Assembly: GCA_046724655.1 (NCBI GenBank) | Contig: JBKOWY010000104.1 | Location: 1 to 44,183 of the forward strand | From: JALZAA01 sp046724655 | Lineage (GTDB): Bacteria > Actinomycetota > Acidimicrobiia > IMCC26256 > JACDBD01 | Direction of reading: 5' to 3' | DNA length: 44,183 bases | Shown here: positions 11,367 through 19,063 of the stretch, piece after piece | Layout of the letters: the number at the start of each line of letters is the position of its first letter | Numbering within the stretch: the stretch's first letter is position 1 | Notes under the pieces: model-generated | Told to the model about the DNA's origin: nothing | Databases searched by the model: none | The model's input: the letters and a program-made list of their open reading frames with translations, nothing else | Position numbers and translations under genes: made by a program

Positions 11367-12560
11367 ATGAGTAGGTTCACGTTCACGTCGGAGTCGGTGA
11401 CCGAAGGCCACCCCGACAAGATGTGCGACCAGATCAGTGACGCCGTCCTCGACGGCATGTTCGAGCAGGATCCGTACAGCCGCGTCGCCTGCGAGAGCAT
11501 GGTCACGACCGGTCTGACCATCGTCGCCGGCGAGATCAGCTCGAACGCGCAACTCGACGTCCCGCGCCTTGTTCGCGACACGATCCGGGGGATCGGCTAC
11601 ACGGACGCGTCGTACGGCTTCGACGGCAGTTCGTGCGCGGTGATCACATCGATCGACGAGCAGTCCTCCGACATCGCGCAAGGAGTCGACAAGGCGTACG
11701 AGCTGAGGACGGGCGACGGCGACCGTTACGACGAGGTCGGCGCCGGCGACCAAGGCATGATGTTCGGCTACGCCTGCGACGAGACGGCCGACCTCATGCC
11801 GATGCCGATCTGGCTCGCGCACCGGCTCGCCCAGCGACTCGCCGAGGTCCGCCGGGACGGGACGGTCCCGTTCATTCGGCCCGACGGCAAGACACAGGTG
11901 ACGATCGAGTACGAGGACGGAGTCCCGAAGCGGCTCTGCAACGTGCTCATCTCGACCCAACACGATCCGGGCCTGAGCATCGACGGGAAGCTCAAGCCCA
12001 CGCTCTTGGAGCACGTCGTCCGTCCGTTGCTCCCGCAGCAGTTTGCCGCCGACGACTTCGAGTTCCTCTGCAACCCGACCGGGAGCTTCGAGAAGGGAGG
12101 CCCGTGCGCGGACGCCGGCCTCACTGGGCGAAAGATCATCGTCGACACCTACGGCGGCATGGCCCGCCACGGTGGTGGCGCGTTCAGCGGGAAGGACCCC
12201 ACCAAGGTCGACCGATCGGGTGCCTACGCGGTCCGCAACGTGGCGAAGAACGTGGTCGCGGCCGGGATCGCGAAACGCTGCGAGGTGCAGGTCGCGTACG
12301 CGATCGGCGTCGCCCGCCCCGTGTCGGTGATGGTCGAGACGTTCGGAACATCGCAGATCGACCCCAACAAGCTCGGTGCGCTCGTGCACGACCATTTCGA
12401 CCTGCGGCCGGCTGCGATCATGGAACGGCTCGACCTGCGCCGGCCCATCTACCAGAAGACCGCCGCGTACGGGCACTTCGGCCGGCGCGAGCCCACGTTC
12501 ACGTGGGAGCGCACCGACGAAGCCGACGAGCTGCGCAAGGCGGCGGAAGCGCTCGCATAG
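11367..12560 (+). CDS. metK: S-adenosylmethionine synthetase
   Basis: Makes SAM from methionine and ATP. It is about 397 aa, a normal length. Signature motifs include GHPDK (residues 14-18, ATP site), GAGDQGMMFGYA (methionine and magnesium region) and GGGAFSGKDPTKVDRS, the glycine-rich phosphate loop. The open frame extends to 11328, but ATG 11367 gives the family N-terminus (SRFTFTSESVTEGHPDK). TTG 11361 is an alternative. The gene ends in ATAG, which may also hold the priA start. Confidence 0.98.
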   Translation: MSRFTFTSESVTEGHPDKMCDQISDAVLDGMFEQDPYSRVACESMVTTGLTIVAGEISSNAQLDVPRLVRDTIRGIGYTDASYGFDGSSCAVITSIDEQSSDIAQGVDKAYELRTGDGDRYDEVGAGDQGMMFGYACDETADLMPMPIWLAHRLAQRLAEVRRDGTVPFIRPDGKTQVTIEYEDGVPKRLCNVLISTQHDPGLSIDGKLKPTLLEHVVRPLLPQQFAADDFEFLCNPTGSFEKGGPCADAGLTGRKIIVDTYGGMARHGGGAFSGKDPTKVDRSGAYAVRNVAKNVVAAGIAKRCEVQVAYAIGVARPVSVMVETFGTSQIDPNKLGALVHDHFDLRPAAIMERLDLRRPIYQKTAAYGHFGRREPTFTWERTDEADELRKAAEALA

Positions 12561-14377
12561 CCGAATCACCGCGGGTCTGCCGGGTTCAGCCCGATCTCCC
12601 GGCTATCGGGCGCGCGTTCGATTACCTGGTTCCCGACGGGGTGGAGGACCTCGTTCGGGTCGGGACCATCGTCCGGGTGCCGTTGCACGGTCGTCGCGTG
12701 CGGGGGTGGGTCGTCGCCGACGACGTCGAGCCCGAAGCGGACCCGTCGCAACTCCGGCCTCTCGCCAAGGTCGTCTCCGCCGGCCCGTCCGCCGACGTCG
12801 TTGCGCTCTGCCAATGGACGGCGTGGCGCTACGCCGGCCCCGTCGCGCTCGTCCTGCGCGCCGCGTCGCCGCCGAACGTGGTCCCAGCGTCGGTCGAAGC
12901 CGAACGGGATACGGCCGTGTTCCCGCCCGTGACGTTGCCGGCGAGCCTGGCCACCAACGCCGTCGGCGAGCGCAGTGTCGTGGATTGGCCTCCGGCAGCT
13001 GGTCGCCGCGAGGTCGTGCGCGGGTTGCTCGCCTCCGAAGGGTCCACGATCGTCGTCGCGCCTGACGCCGGCAGCGCGGGTGCTGTGGCCGCCGATCTGC
13101 GCGGCCAGGGCCGCCACACCGTCGTCATGCGCGGCGACCAGACCGACGCCGAGCGCACCGCAGCGTGGGACGACACGCGACGCGGCGCGTGCGTCGTGGT
13201 CGGCGGACGGGTGGCCGTGCTGGCGCCGGTTCCCGATCTACGCGCCGTCGTCGTGCTCGACGAAGGCGACGAGGCGCTCAAGGAGGAGCGGGCACCGACC
13301 TGGCACGCCCGCGAGCTGGCTGTCGAACGTGGCCGACGCGCACGCGCGCGCGTCACGCTCGTCACGCCGGCGCCGACCCTCGAGGCACTTGCCGCTGCGG
13401 GACCGGCGATCCGACCAGGCCGCGGCGTCCAGCGCGACGGTTGGCCGCGCCTGGAGGTCGTGGACCTGCGAGACGAGCCGCCGGGACGGAGATTGCTCTC
13501 GGACGCGCTCGCCAGCGCGCTCCGGAACGCGGTCGAGCACGGCGCGCGCGCCGTGTGCGTGCTGAACCGCAAGGGCCGTGCCCGCATGCTCACGTGCCTG
13601 CACTGCAACCGCCTCGCTCAGTGCGAGGTCTGCGACGCGGCGGTGATCGAAGCCGATGACGGCTTCGCGTGCCCGCGCTGCGGCACCACGCGCCCACGCA
13701 TCTGCCTGCACTGCCACGCCACCCGGTTCAGCGCCCGGCGCCCGGGCATCACGCGTGTGCGCGAGGAGATAGCTGCGTTGCTGCCCCGGCGGTTGGTGGG
13801 CGAGGTCGATGCCACGACTCTCGGGGTACCGGACGCCGATGTGCTGGTCGGCACCGAAGCCGTCCTCCATCGGGTTGCGAACGCACGGGCGCGTGTCGGG
13901 CTCGTCGCATTCTTGGAGTTCGACCAGGAGCTGCTGGCGTCTCGCTACCGGGCGGCGGAGCAGGCGCTGTGGCTCCTCGTCCGGGCCGGGCGCGTGGTGG
14001 GCGGGCGGCAGGTCGGGGGACGCGTGCTCGTGCAGACTCGTGTCCCGGACCACGAGGTGATCGCGGCTGCGCGTTCCGCCGATCCCGACATCGTGGCGGA
14101 CGCCGAGCGAGCACGGCGGCGCGTGCTGGGCTTCCCACCGTTCGGCGGTCTGGCCGAGTTGAGCGGTGCGCCGGAGGCCGTCGAGCTCGCATGCGCGTCA
14201 CTCAGGTCTGTGACGGCGCTGGGGGTGCTCGGACCGACCGTTGCCGGCGCCTCGGCGCGCGCGCTCGTGCAGGCGCCGTCGGTCCAGGTTCTCTGTGACG
14301 CCCTCGCCGGCGTCGACTTCACCGCGGCGCGGGCACGCGGCCGCCTGCGCGTCGACGTCGATCCCCTCCGCATCTGA
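12557..14377 (+). CDS. priA: Primosomal protein N' (PriA), actinobacterial type with degenerate helicase motifs
   Basis: Replication-restart primosome protein, about 606 aa from ATA 12557. The N-terminal 3'-DNA-binding domain begins VCRVQPDLPAIGRAFDYLVP. The zinc-binding insertion has eight cysteines as four CxxC pairs (CLHC, CEVC, CPRC, CLHC) at about nt 13597-13716. The helicase motifs are decayed: no GxGKT Walker A is visible where expected, and the DExH box reads LDEGDEAL. Mycobacterial PriA is reported to lack helicase motifs in the same way. No ATG, GTG or TTG occurs between nt 12506 and the start of the family domain. ATA 12557, overlapping the metK TAG, is proposed; GTG 12503, inside metK, is the nearest canonical alternative and would give 624 aa. 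Confidence 0.88.
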   Translation: MAESPRVCRVQPDLPAIGRAFDYLVPDGVEDLVRVGTIVRVPLHGRRVRGWVVADDVEPEADPSQLRPLAKVVSAGPSADVVALCQWTAWRYAGPVALVLRAASPPNVVPASVEAERDTAVFPPVTLPASLATNAVGERSVVDWPPAAGRREVVRGLLASEGSTIVVAPDAGSAGAVAADLRGQGRHTVVMRGDQTDAERTAAWDDTRRGACVVVGGRVAVLAPVPDLRAVVVLDEGDEALKEERAPTWHARELAVERGRRARARVTLVTPAPTLEALAAAGPAIRPGRGVQRDGWPRLEVVDLRDEPPGRRLLSDALASALRNAVEHGARAVCVLNRKGRARMLTCLHCNRLAQCEVCDAAVIEADDGFACPRCGTTRPRICLHCHATRFSARRPGITRVREEIAALLPRRLVGEVDATTLGVPDADVLVGTEAVLHRVANARARVGLVAFLEFDQELLASRYRAAEQALWLLVRAGRVVGGRQVGGRVLVQTRVPDHEVIAAARSADPDIVADAERARRRVLGFPPFGGLAELSGAPEAVELACASLRSVTALGVLGPTVAGASARALVQAPSVQVLCDALAGVDFTAARARGRLRVDVDPLRI

Positions 14378-14381
14378 CGTT

Positions 14382-14394
14382 TTAGCGCCGCTAA
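14382..14394. repeat. Perfect 13-bp palindrome between priA and def
   Basis: TTAGCG at 14382-14387, one central base, then CGCTAA at 14389-14394. It lies five bases past the priA stop in a 136-bp AT-richer spacer. It could be a protein-binding site for def transcription. It is too short and lacks a T-run for an intrinsic terminator. Its function is unknown. Confidence 0.35.
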
Positions 14395-14513
14395 TGAACA
14401 GAGCTTGGCTCACTTCGCTCGCTCCGCCGTCTGCTTGTCCGGAATGGGTATGTAAACGGCGCCGAAAGGTTGAGGCGGAATGCGAGAAGGCGGCTGGTAC
14501 CCTCGCATGCGCA

Positions 14514-15035
14514 ATGGCGGCGACCCACCCCGTTCGTCTCTTTGGTGACCCCGTGCTCAAGCAGCGGGCCCGCGACGTCGAGGAGCTCGACGGAAGCCTC
14601 GCCGCGCTCGTCGAGGCGATGTACGAGACGATGTACGAGGCGGTGGGAGTCGGCCTGGCGGCGCCACAGATCGGCGTCCAGCGCCGCATCTTCACGTACG
14701 ACGTGGGTGAAGGGCCACACGCGGTCGTCAACCCGGAGATCGTCGAGGCATCCGGAGAGTGGGTCTTCAACGAAGGCTGCCTGTCGGTACCGGGACTGCA
14801 TTTCGAGATCATCCGCCCCAAGGTCGTGACGCTCCGAGGTGTGGGCATCGACGGAAGCAAGATCGAGATCGAGGCGGACGAGATGCTGGCGCGCGTCTTT
14901 CAGCACGAGATCGATCACCTGGACGGTGTCCTCCTCCTCGATCGCCTCGAGCCGAACGAGCGCAAGCGCGCCCTGCGGACGCTGCGGGACCGGGATCTGA
15001 CCATGGCGGCCCGGGGCGCCGGCCCGGCCCTCTGA
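14514..15035 (+). CDS. def: Peptide deformylase
   Basis: Removes the formyl group from nascent N-termini and works with Fmt, the next gene, in the formylation cycle. It is 173 aa. The three family motifs are all present: GVGLAAPQ (residues 45-52), EGCLS with metal ligand Cys89, and HEIDH with His131, Glu132 and His135. ATG 14514 gives the standard N-terminus. No convincing Shine-Dalgarno lies at normal distance (GAGAAGG is about 24 bases away). TACCCT at 14498-14503 could be a -10 box placing the mRNA start within a few bases of the ATG, so the message may be nearly leaderless. Confidence 0.97.
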   Translation: MAATHPVRLFGDPVLKQRARDVEELDGSLAALVEAMYETMYEAVGVGLAAPQIGVQRRIFTYDVGEGPHAVVNPEIVEASGEWVFNEGCLSVPGLHFEIIRPKVVTLRGVGIDGSKIEIEADEMLARVFQHEIDHLDGVLLLDRLEPNERKRALRTLRDRDLTMAARGAGPAL

Positions 15036-15051
15036 CGCTGGCGCGCCTGCG

Positions 15052-15957
15052 GTGCGCGTCGTCTTCCTCGGCACGCCTGCCGACGCCGTCCCGCCGCTGC
15101 GCGCCCTCGTGCGCGCCGGTCACGACGTCTCGCTCGTGGTCACCCAGCCCGACCGTCGGCGCAGTCGAGGCCGCGGCGCGGATCCCACCTCCGTCAAGGT
15201 CGCCGCATCGGAGCTCGGACTTCGAGTGCTGACCCCGAGCCGGGCGCGCGAAGTCATCGAGGACGTGCGGTCGTCCTACGCCCAGCTGGGAGTCGCGGTG
15301 GCGTTCGGACAGCTGCTGCCGCCGGCGCTGCTCGAGGCATTGCCTCACGGTTTCGTCAACGTGCACTTCTCGCTGCTTCCCCGCTGGCGCGGAGCAGCAC
15401 CCGTCGAGCGCGCCATTCTCGCCGGCGACGCCGAAGCGGGCGTGAGCCTCATGCGCATCGAGGAAGGCCTCGACACAGGGGGCGTCTACGCCTTCGCCTC
15501 GACGCCGATCGGTCAGGACGAGACCGCGGGAGAGTTGCGGGCGCGTCTGACCGAGCTGGGCACCGAGCTGTTGCTCGAACATCTTCCGCGCATTCCCGAG
15601 ACCGAGCCCACGCCCCAGCAAGGTGAGCCCACGTACGCGGAGAAGCTCAGCGTCGGCGAGTTCCGGATCGATCCGCGCCGCCCGGCCGACGAGCTGGCGC
15701 GTCTCGTCCGCGCCGGCAACCCGCGGCCCGGTGCATGGATGGTTGCCGGGGGTAAGCGTGTGAAGGTGTGGCGCGCGCATGCTGAGAGCGGCGAAGGCAC
15801 GGCCGGGGCGATTCAACCGCCCGCCACGATCGTCACCGAGCACGGAGCACTTCGCCTCGAAGAGGTGCAACCGGAAGGGCGGCCGCGCATGCCTGCGGAG
15901 GCATGGCTCGCCGGCGTACGCGAGCCGACTCCCAGGGTCAACGGGAGCGCGCAATGA
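15052..15957 (+). CDS. fmt: Methionyl-tRNA formyltransferase
   Basis: Formylates initiator Met-tRNA using 10-formyl-THF. It is 301 aa. The N-terminal formyltransferase domain has VVFLGTPADAVPPLRAL, the catalytic region FVNVHFSLLPRWRGAAPVER (Asn/His about residues 103-105) and GLDTGG with the catalytic Asp near 141. The C-terminal OB-like domain (about 200-301) contains RLVRAGNPRPGAW. GTG 15052 is 16 bases after def, and the stop overlaps rsmB (ATGA). Confidence 0.97.
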   Translation: MRVVFLGTPADAVPPLRALVRAGHDVSLVVTQPDRRRSRGRGADPTSVKVAASELGLRVLTPSRAREVIEDVRSSYAQLGVAVAFGQLLPPALLEALPHGFVNVHFSLLPRWRGAAPVERAILAGDAEAGVSLMRIEEGLDTGGVYAFASTPIGQDETAGELRARLTELGTELLLEHLPRIPETEPTPQQGEPTYAEKLSVGEFRIDPRRPADELARLVRAGNPRPGAWMVAGGKRVKVWRAHAESGEGTAGAIQPPATIVTEHGALRLEEVQPEGRPRMPAEAWLAGVREPTPRVNGSAQ

Positions 15958-17243
15958 CCAGCAGTCGAGAGCTCGCTCTCGCGGTGCTCCTGCGGGTCGA
16001 GGACGGCGCGTACGCGAACCTGCTGCTGCCGGCCATGCTGCGCGACTCCCTGCTGGATGCCCGCGATCGTGCCTTCGCCACGGACCTCGTCTACGGCACG
16101 CTGCGTGAGCAGCGGGCCCTGGAGTACCTACTGGCCGAGCTCTCCGATCGGCCCCTGGAGGAGCTCGACACACCAGTTCGGATCGCGTTGCGCCTGGGCG
16201 CATACCAGCTCAAGCACGGCGTGCCTGCGCACGCCGCGGTGCGAGAGACCGTTCAGATCGCGCCCGAACGCGCACGCGGGTACGTCAACGGCGTGCTGCG
16301 GACGCTCGCCCGTCTCGGCCCGCCTTGGCCCTGGCCGGAAGGCGACGACCCGGAGGTGCTCGGGGTCCGCCTGTCGTATCCGGACTGGATCGTCAAGCGG
16401 CTCGTCAATGACTTCGGGTTCGAGGACGCCCGCGCCACGTTGGCCATCGGGAACGAGCCGGCCGCGATGGCACTGCGCGTCAACCCCGTCACGACCTCCG
16501 AGGAGGTCGCGCGTGAGCTTCGCGCCGCCGACACGAGCGTGACCCGCGGCGCTCTCGTCGAGGACGCGCTGCTCGTGCGAGGGAGTGGCGATCCGGCTCG
16601 GCTCGCCCCCGTCGCGGAAGGTCGGGCGACGCCGCAGGACGAGGCGAGCCAGGCGGTCGTGGCGATCCTCGATCCACAGCCGGGCGAGACCATCATCGAC
16701 GTCGCTGCCGCCCCCGGCGGCAAGGCGACCGCGATCGGAGAGCGAGTCGGCGACGAAGGACGCGTCCTCGCCGCCGACATCCATCCCGGACGGATCCGGC
16801 TCGTGTCGGCGGCCGCCCACCGCCTGGGGCTCCGGTGCGTCTTTCCCGTGGTGGCCGACGGCCGGGCCCTGCCGGCCCGGCCGGCCCGAGCGGATCGCGT
16901 CCTCGTCGACGCTCCCTGCAGCGGCCTCGGCGTGCTCCGCCGCCGCGCCGAGGCGCGCTGGCGAATCACCATCGACCAGCTCGCGCCCCTCGCGACACTC
17001 CAGCGGGACCTGCTCCGCGCCGCGGCGGAGGTCGTGCGGCCGGGTGGCGTCATCGTGTACTCGGTCTGCACCCTGACGTATGAGGAGACCACTGGTGTCG
17101 ACTGGGCCATGCGCGAGCTCCCGAACCTCGTGGCCGAACCGCCGCCGGGCCCACCGTGGCGGCCGCGGGGGAGGGGGGCGTTCTTGCTCCCGCACGACGC
17201 GAACACCGACGGCATGTTCGTTCTCCGGTTACGGCGCACATAG
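15954..17243 (+). CDS. rsmB: 16S rRNA (cytosine-967-C5)-methyltransferase, RsmB/Sun family
   Basis: SAM-dependent m5C methyltransferase of 16S rRNA, about 429 aa. The N-terminal NusB-like RNA-binding domain (about 1-140) has DRAFATDLVYGTLR and IALRLGAYQL. The Rossmann-fold catalytic domain follows, with VAAAPGGKAT (SAM motif I), DAPCSGLGVLRR (Cys about 322) and the nucleophile motif YSVCTLTYEE (Cys about 372). The start is set by the ATGA overlap with fmt; an upstream extension to 15903 is open but not needed. The def-fmt-rsmB cluster is widely conserved. Confidence 0.97.
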   Translation: MTSSRELALAVLLRVEDGAYANLLLPAMLRDSLLDARDRAFATDLVYGTLREQRALEYLLAELSDRPLEELDTPVRIALRLGAYQLKHGVPAHAAVRETVQIAPERARGYVNGVLRTLARLGPPWPWPEGDDPEVLGVRLSYPDWIVKRLVNDFGFEDARATLAIGNEPAAMALRVNPVTTSEEVARELRAADTSVTRGALVEDALLVRGSGDPARLAPVAEGRATPQDEASQAVVAILDPQPGETIIDVAAAPGGKATAIGERVGDEGRVLAADIHPGRIRLVSAAAHRLGLRCVFPVVADGRALPARPARADRVLVDAPCSGLGVLRRRAEARWRITIDQLAPLATLQRDLLRAAAEVVRPGGVIVYSVCTLTYEETTGVDWAMRELPNLVAEPPPGPPWRPRGRGAFLLPHDANTDGMFVLRLRRT

Positions 17244-17252
17244 GGTGAGGTC

Positions 17253-17909
17253 GTGAAGCTGGCGCCTTCGATCCTCTCGGCGGACTTCGCCGAGCTCGCC
17301 GACGAAGTCGAGCGCGTCGCCGACCAGTCCGATCTGCTGCACGTCGACGTGATGGACGGTCACTTCGTGCCCAATTTGACGATCGGGCCGCCGGTCGTGA
17401 AGTCGCTCAGAAAGCGCACCGACTTGTATCTCGATTGTCACCTGATGGTCGACAACCCCGAGGAGCTTCTGGAGGACTTCGCCGATGCCGGCGCCGACAG
17501 CTGCACGATCCACATCGAGCTCGGGGACCCGCGTCCGCTCTTCGCGCGCATGCGCGAGCTCGGCATGCGCGTCGGTCTCACCCACAACCCGGAGACGCCC
17601 GTGGATGCCGTGCTGCCATACGTCGAGGAAATCGACGTGCTGTTGTTCATGAGCGTTCACCCGGGCTTTGGCGGTCAGGCCTTCATCCCGTCCGTGCTCG
17701 ACAAGCTCGTGACCGCGCGCAAGGTCGTCGACGAACGCCACTTGCCCGTCGAGCTCGAGATCGACGGCGGTATCAATCGCACTACCGCGCCGCAGGCGGC
17801 AGCAGCGGGCGCCGACATCCTCGTCGCGGGGAGCGCGATCTTCCACGCCGACGACCCGGCCGCGGCGGCCCGGCAGATCCGGGAAGCAGCGTGGCCGACC
17901 AAGTCCTGA
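17253..17909 (+). CDS. rpe: Ribulose-phosphate 3-epimerase
   Basis: Interconverts ribulose 5-phosphate and xylulose 5-phosphate; ribulose 5-phosphate is also the RibB substrate made use of a few genes downstream. It is 218 aa, a TIM barrel. Motifs are LAPSILSADF at the N-terminus, HVDVMDGHFVPN, CHLMVDNPE, MSVHPGFGGQ and EIDGGIN, which together include the metal-binding Asp and His residues. GTG 17253 follows a good ribosome site (GGGTGAGG). The last 19 bases overlap the next gene. Confidence 0.98.
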   Translation: MKLAPSILSADFAELADEVERVADQSDLLHVDVMDGHFVPNLTIGPPVVKSLRKRTDLYLDCHLMVDNPEELLEDFADAGADSCTIHIELGDPRPLFARMRELGMRVGLTHNPETPVDAVLPYVEEIDVLLFMSVHPGFGGQAFIPSVLDKLVTARKVVDERHLPVELEIDGGINRTTAPQAAAAGADILVAGSAIFHADDPAAAARQIREAAWPTKS

Positions 17910-18271
17910 TCGTCGACGACGACCCGGACATCGTCACCGCGATCCAAGTGAACCTCGAGCTCGAAGGGTACGGCGTCCACGTCGCGCACGACGGCTCGGA
18001 GGCCGTTGAGATCGCGCGCCGGGTTCGTCCCGATGTCGTCCTGCTCGACGTTGTGATGCCCGGCGTCGACGGCCACGAGGTTCTGCACGCGTTGCACGCT
18101 GACCCGCGCACTCGGCAGAGCAAGGTCCTCTTCCTCACCGCCAAGAGCTCGCCGTCGACGGAATTGCGCAAAGGCATCGAAGGCGTGGTCGATTACATCG
18201 TGAAGCCGTTCGCTCCTGTCGACCTCCTGGCCCGGGTGCGTGCCGCCCTCGAGCAAGGATCATCGAAGTGA
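17891..18271 (+). CDS. Stand-alone response regulator receiver (CheY-like) protein
   Basis: A 126-residue single REC domain without an output domain. The acidic pocket is at about Asp10/Asp11, the phosphoacceptor Asp53 in LLDVVMPG, the switch Thr83 in FLTAK, and Lys105 in YIVKPFAP. All catalytic residues are intact, so it should accept phosphate from a histidine kinase. No kinase gene is in the window and the partner is unknown. GTG 17891 lies inside the end of rpe (19-base overlap), and the stop overlaps the next gene as GTGA, so it is embedded in a metabolic operon. Possible roles are a phosphorelay intermediate or a protein-protein switch. Confidence 0.92.
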   Translation: MADQVLIVDDDPDIVTAIQVNLELEGYGVHVAHDGSEAVEIARRVRPDVVLLDVVMPGVDGHEVLHALHADPRTRQSKVLFLTAKSSPSTELRKGIEGVVDYIVKPFAPVDLLARVRAALEQGSSK

Positions 18272-18759
18272 CGCCGGCGACGTCCGAGGCGAAAGTGTTG
18301 ACGGTCTCGGACGGCGTGGCCGCCGGTACTCGCGATGATCGATCGGGGCGGGCGGTGGTCAGCCGCCTCCGGGAGGCCGGCTACGAAGTGGTCGACCACC
18401 GCGTGAGCGGCGACGGCATCGACCCCGTGGCCGGCTCGCTGCGTGACCTGACCGCCAGTTTCTCCGGGCTGGTGGTGACGACGGGCGGGACCGGATTCGG
18501 ACCGCGCGACCTCACCCCCGAGGGAACGCGCACCGTGCTCGAGCGGGAGGCCCCTGGCTTCGCCGAAGCCATGCGGCGGGTGAGCGACCGTGGCGACCGA
18601 GCCTTCGGCATGCTCTCGCGCGGCGTGTGCGGGACGGTGGGGCAGGCGCTCGTCTGCAACCTGCCCGGCTCGTCGAGCGGCGCGGTGGAGTGCCTCGAGG
18701 CGATCCTGCCCGGACTTCGGCATGCGCTCGAGCTCCTCGCCGGCGAACACCCCCATTGA
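18268..18759 (+). CDS. MoaB/Mog-family molybdopterin adenylyltransferase-like protein
   Basis: A 163-aa protein of the MoCF_biosynth domain family. Motifs are VLTVSDGVAAGTRDDRSG at the N-terminus, the signature TTGGTGFGPRD at about residues 71-81, and NLPGSSSGAVE near the C-terminus. The best characterised relatives adenylylate molybdopterin (Mog) or are the related MoaB. No other molybdenum-cofactor gene lies nearby, so the exact substrate role is inferred from family alone. The GTG start overlaps the receiver gene. The -35 element of the ribD promoter overlaps its stop codon. Confidence 0.9.
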   Translation: MTPATSEAKVLTVSDGVAAGTRDDRSGRAVVSRLREAGYEVVDHRVSGDGIDPVAGSLRDLTASFSGLVVTTGGTGFGPRDLTPEGTRTVLEREAPGFAEAMRRVSDRGDRAFGMLSRGVCGTVGQALVCNLPGSSSGAVECLEAILPGLRHALELLAGEHPH

Positions 18760-18784
18760 AGCCAGAATTGAAACGCGTTACACT
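18756..18784 (+). promoter_or_regulatory. Promoter of the riboflavin operon
   Basis: TTGAAG at 18756-18761, a 17-bp spacer and TACACT at 18779-18784. It overlaps the end of the preceding gene. The transcript would begin near 18791, about 45 nt before the FMN riboswitch core. A short inverted repeat TTGAC...GTCAA at 18801-18816 follows. Confidence 0.65.
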
Positions 18785-18837
18785 TTCGCCCCGGGTACAG
18801 TTGACCCCCTAGTCAAGAGACAGGAAAGCAAACCAAG

Positions 18838-18978
18838 AGCCCTCGGGGTTTGGGTGCAAGTCCCGACCGGCGGTAGCCGCAGCGAGCCTGCGGGAGCCCG
18901 CGAGCCCACGGCCGCCAGCCGTGTGGTTGACCCGGTGCAAGCCGGGGCCGACGGTAAGAGTCCGGATGGGAGAGGGTG
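18838..18978 (+). ncRNA. FMN riboswitch (RFN element)
   Basis: The conserved RFN blocks occur in order: GGTGCAAGTCCCGACCGGCGG at about 18853-18873, AGCCCGCGAGCC at 18895-18906, GGTGCAAGCCGG near 18934-18945, GCCGACGGTAAGAG, and TCCGGATGGGAGA at 18961-18973. The closing P1 stem is CCCTC (18840-18844) with GAGGG (18972-18976). It lies directly upstream of ribD-ribE-ribBA-ribH, the expected target. The element binds FMN and lowers expression of the riboflavin genes. The 304-bp gap before ribD holds only this element, its promoter and its expression platform. Confidence 0.96.
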
Positions 18979-19023
18979 ATCGCCGGCGTCCTCGCGCGGC
19001 GCGTCGGCTGCACCGTCCCCGCG

Positions 19024-19055
19024 CTCGGGAGACCCCGAAGGTCTGTCTAGCCGAG
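19024..19055 (+). promoter_or_regulatory. Candidate ribosome-site sequestering hairpin of the FMN riboswitch expression platform
   Basis: CTCGG (19024-19028) can pair with CCGAG (19051-19055), and inside it AGACC (19030-19034) pairs with GGTCT (19040-19044) around loop CCGAA. The 3' strand enters the likely ribD Shine-Dalgarno GAGGTG (19053-19058), so folding would hide the ribosome site. No T-run follows, which favours translational over transcriptional control. CCTCGG in the riboswitch P1 5' strand (18841-18846) is also complementary to CCGAGG at 19051-19056, a possible alternative pairing. Confidence 0.5.
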
Positions 19056-19063
19056 GTGCGCAG

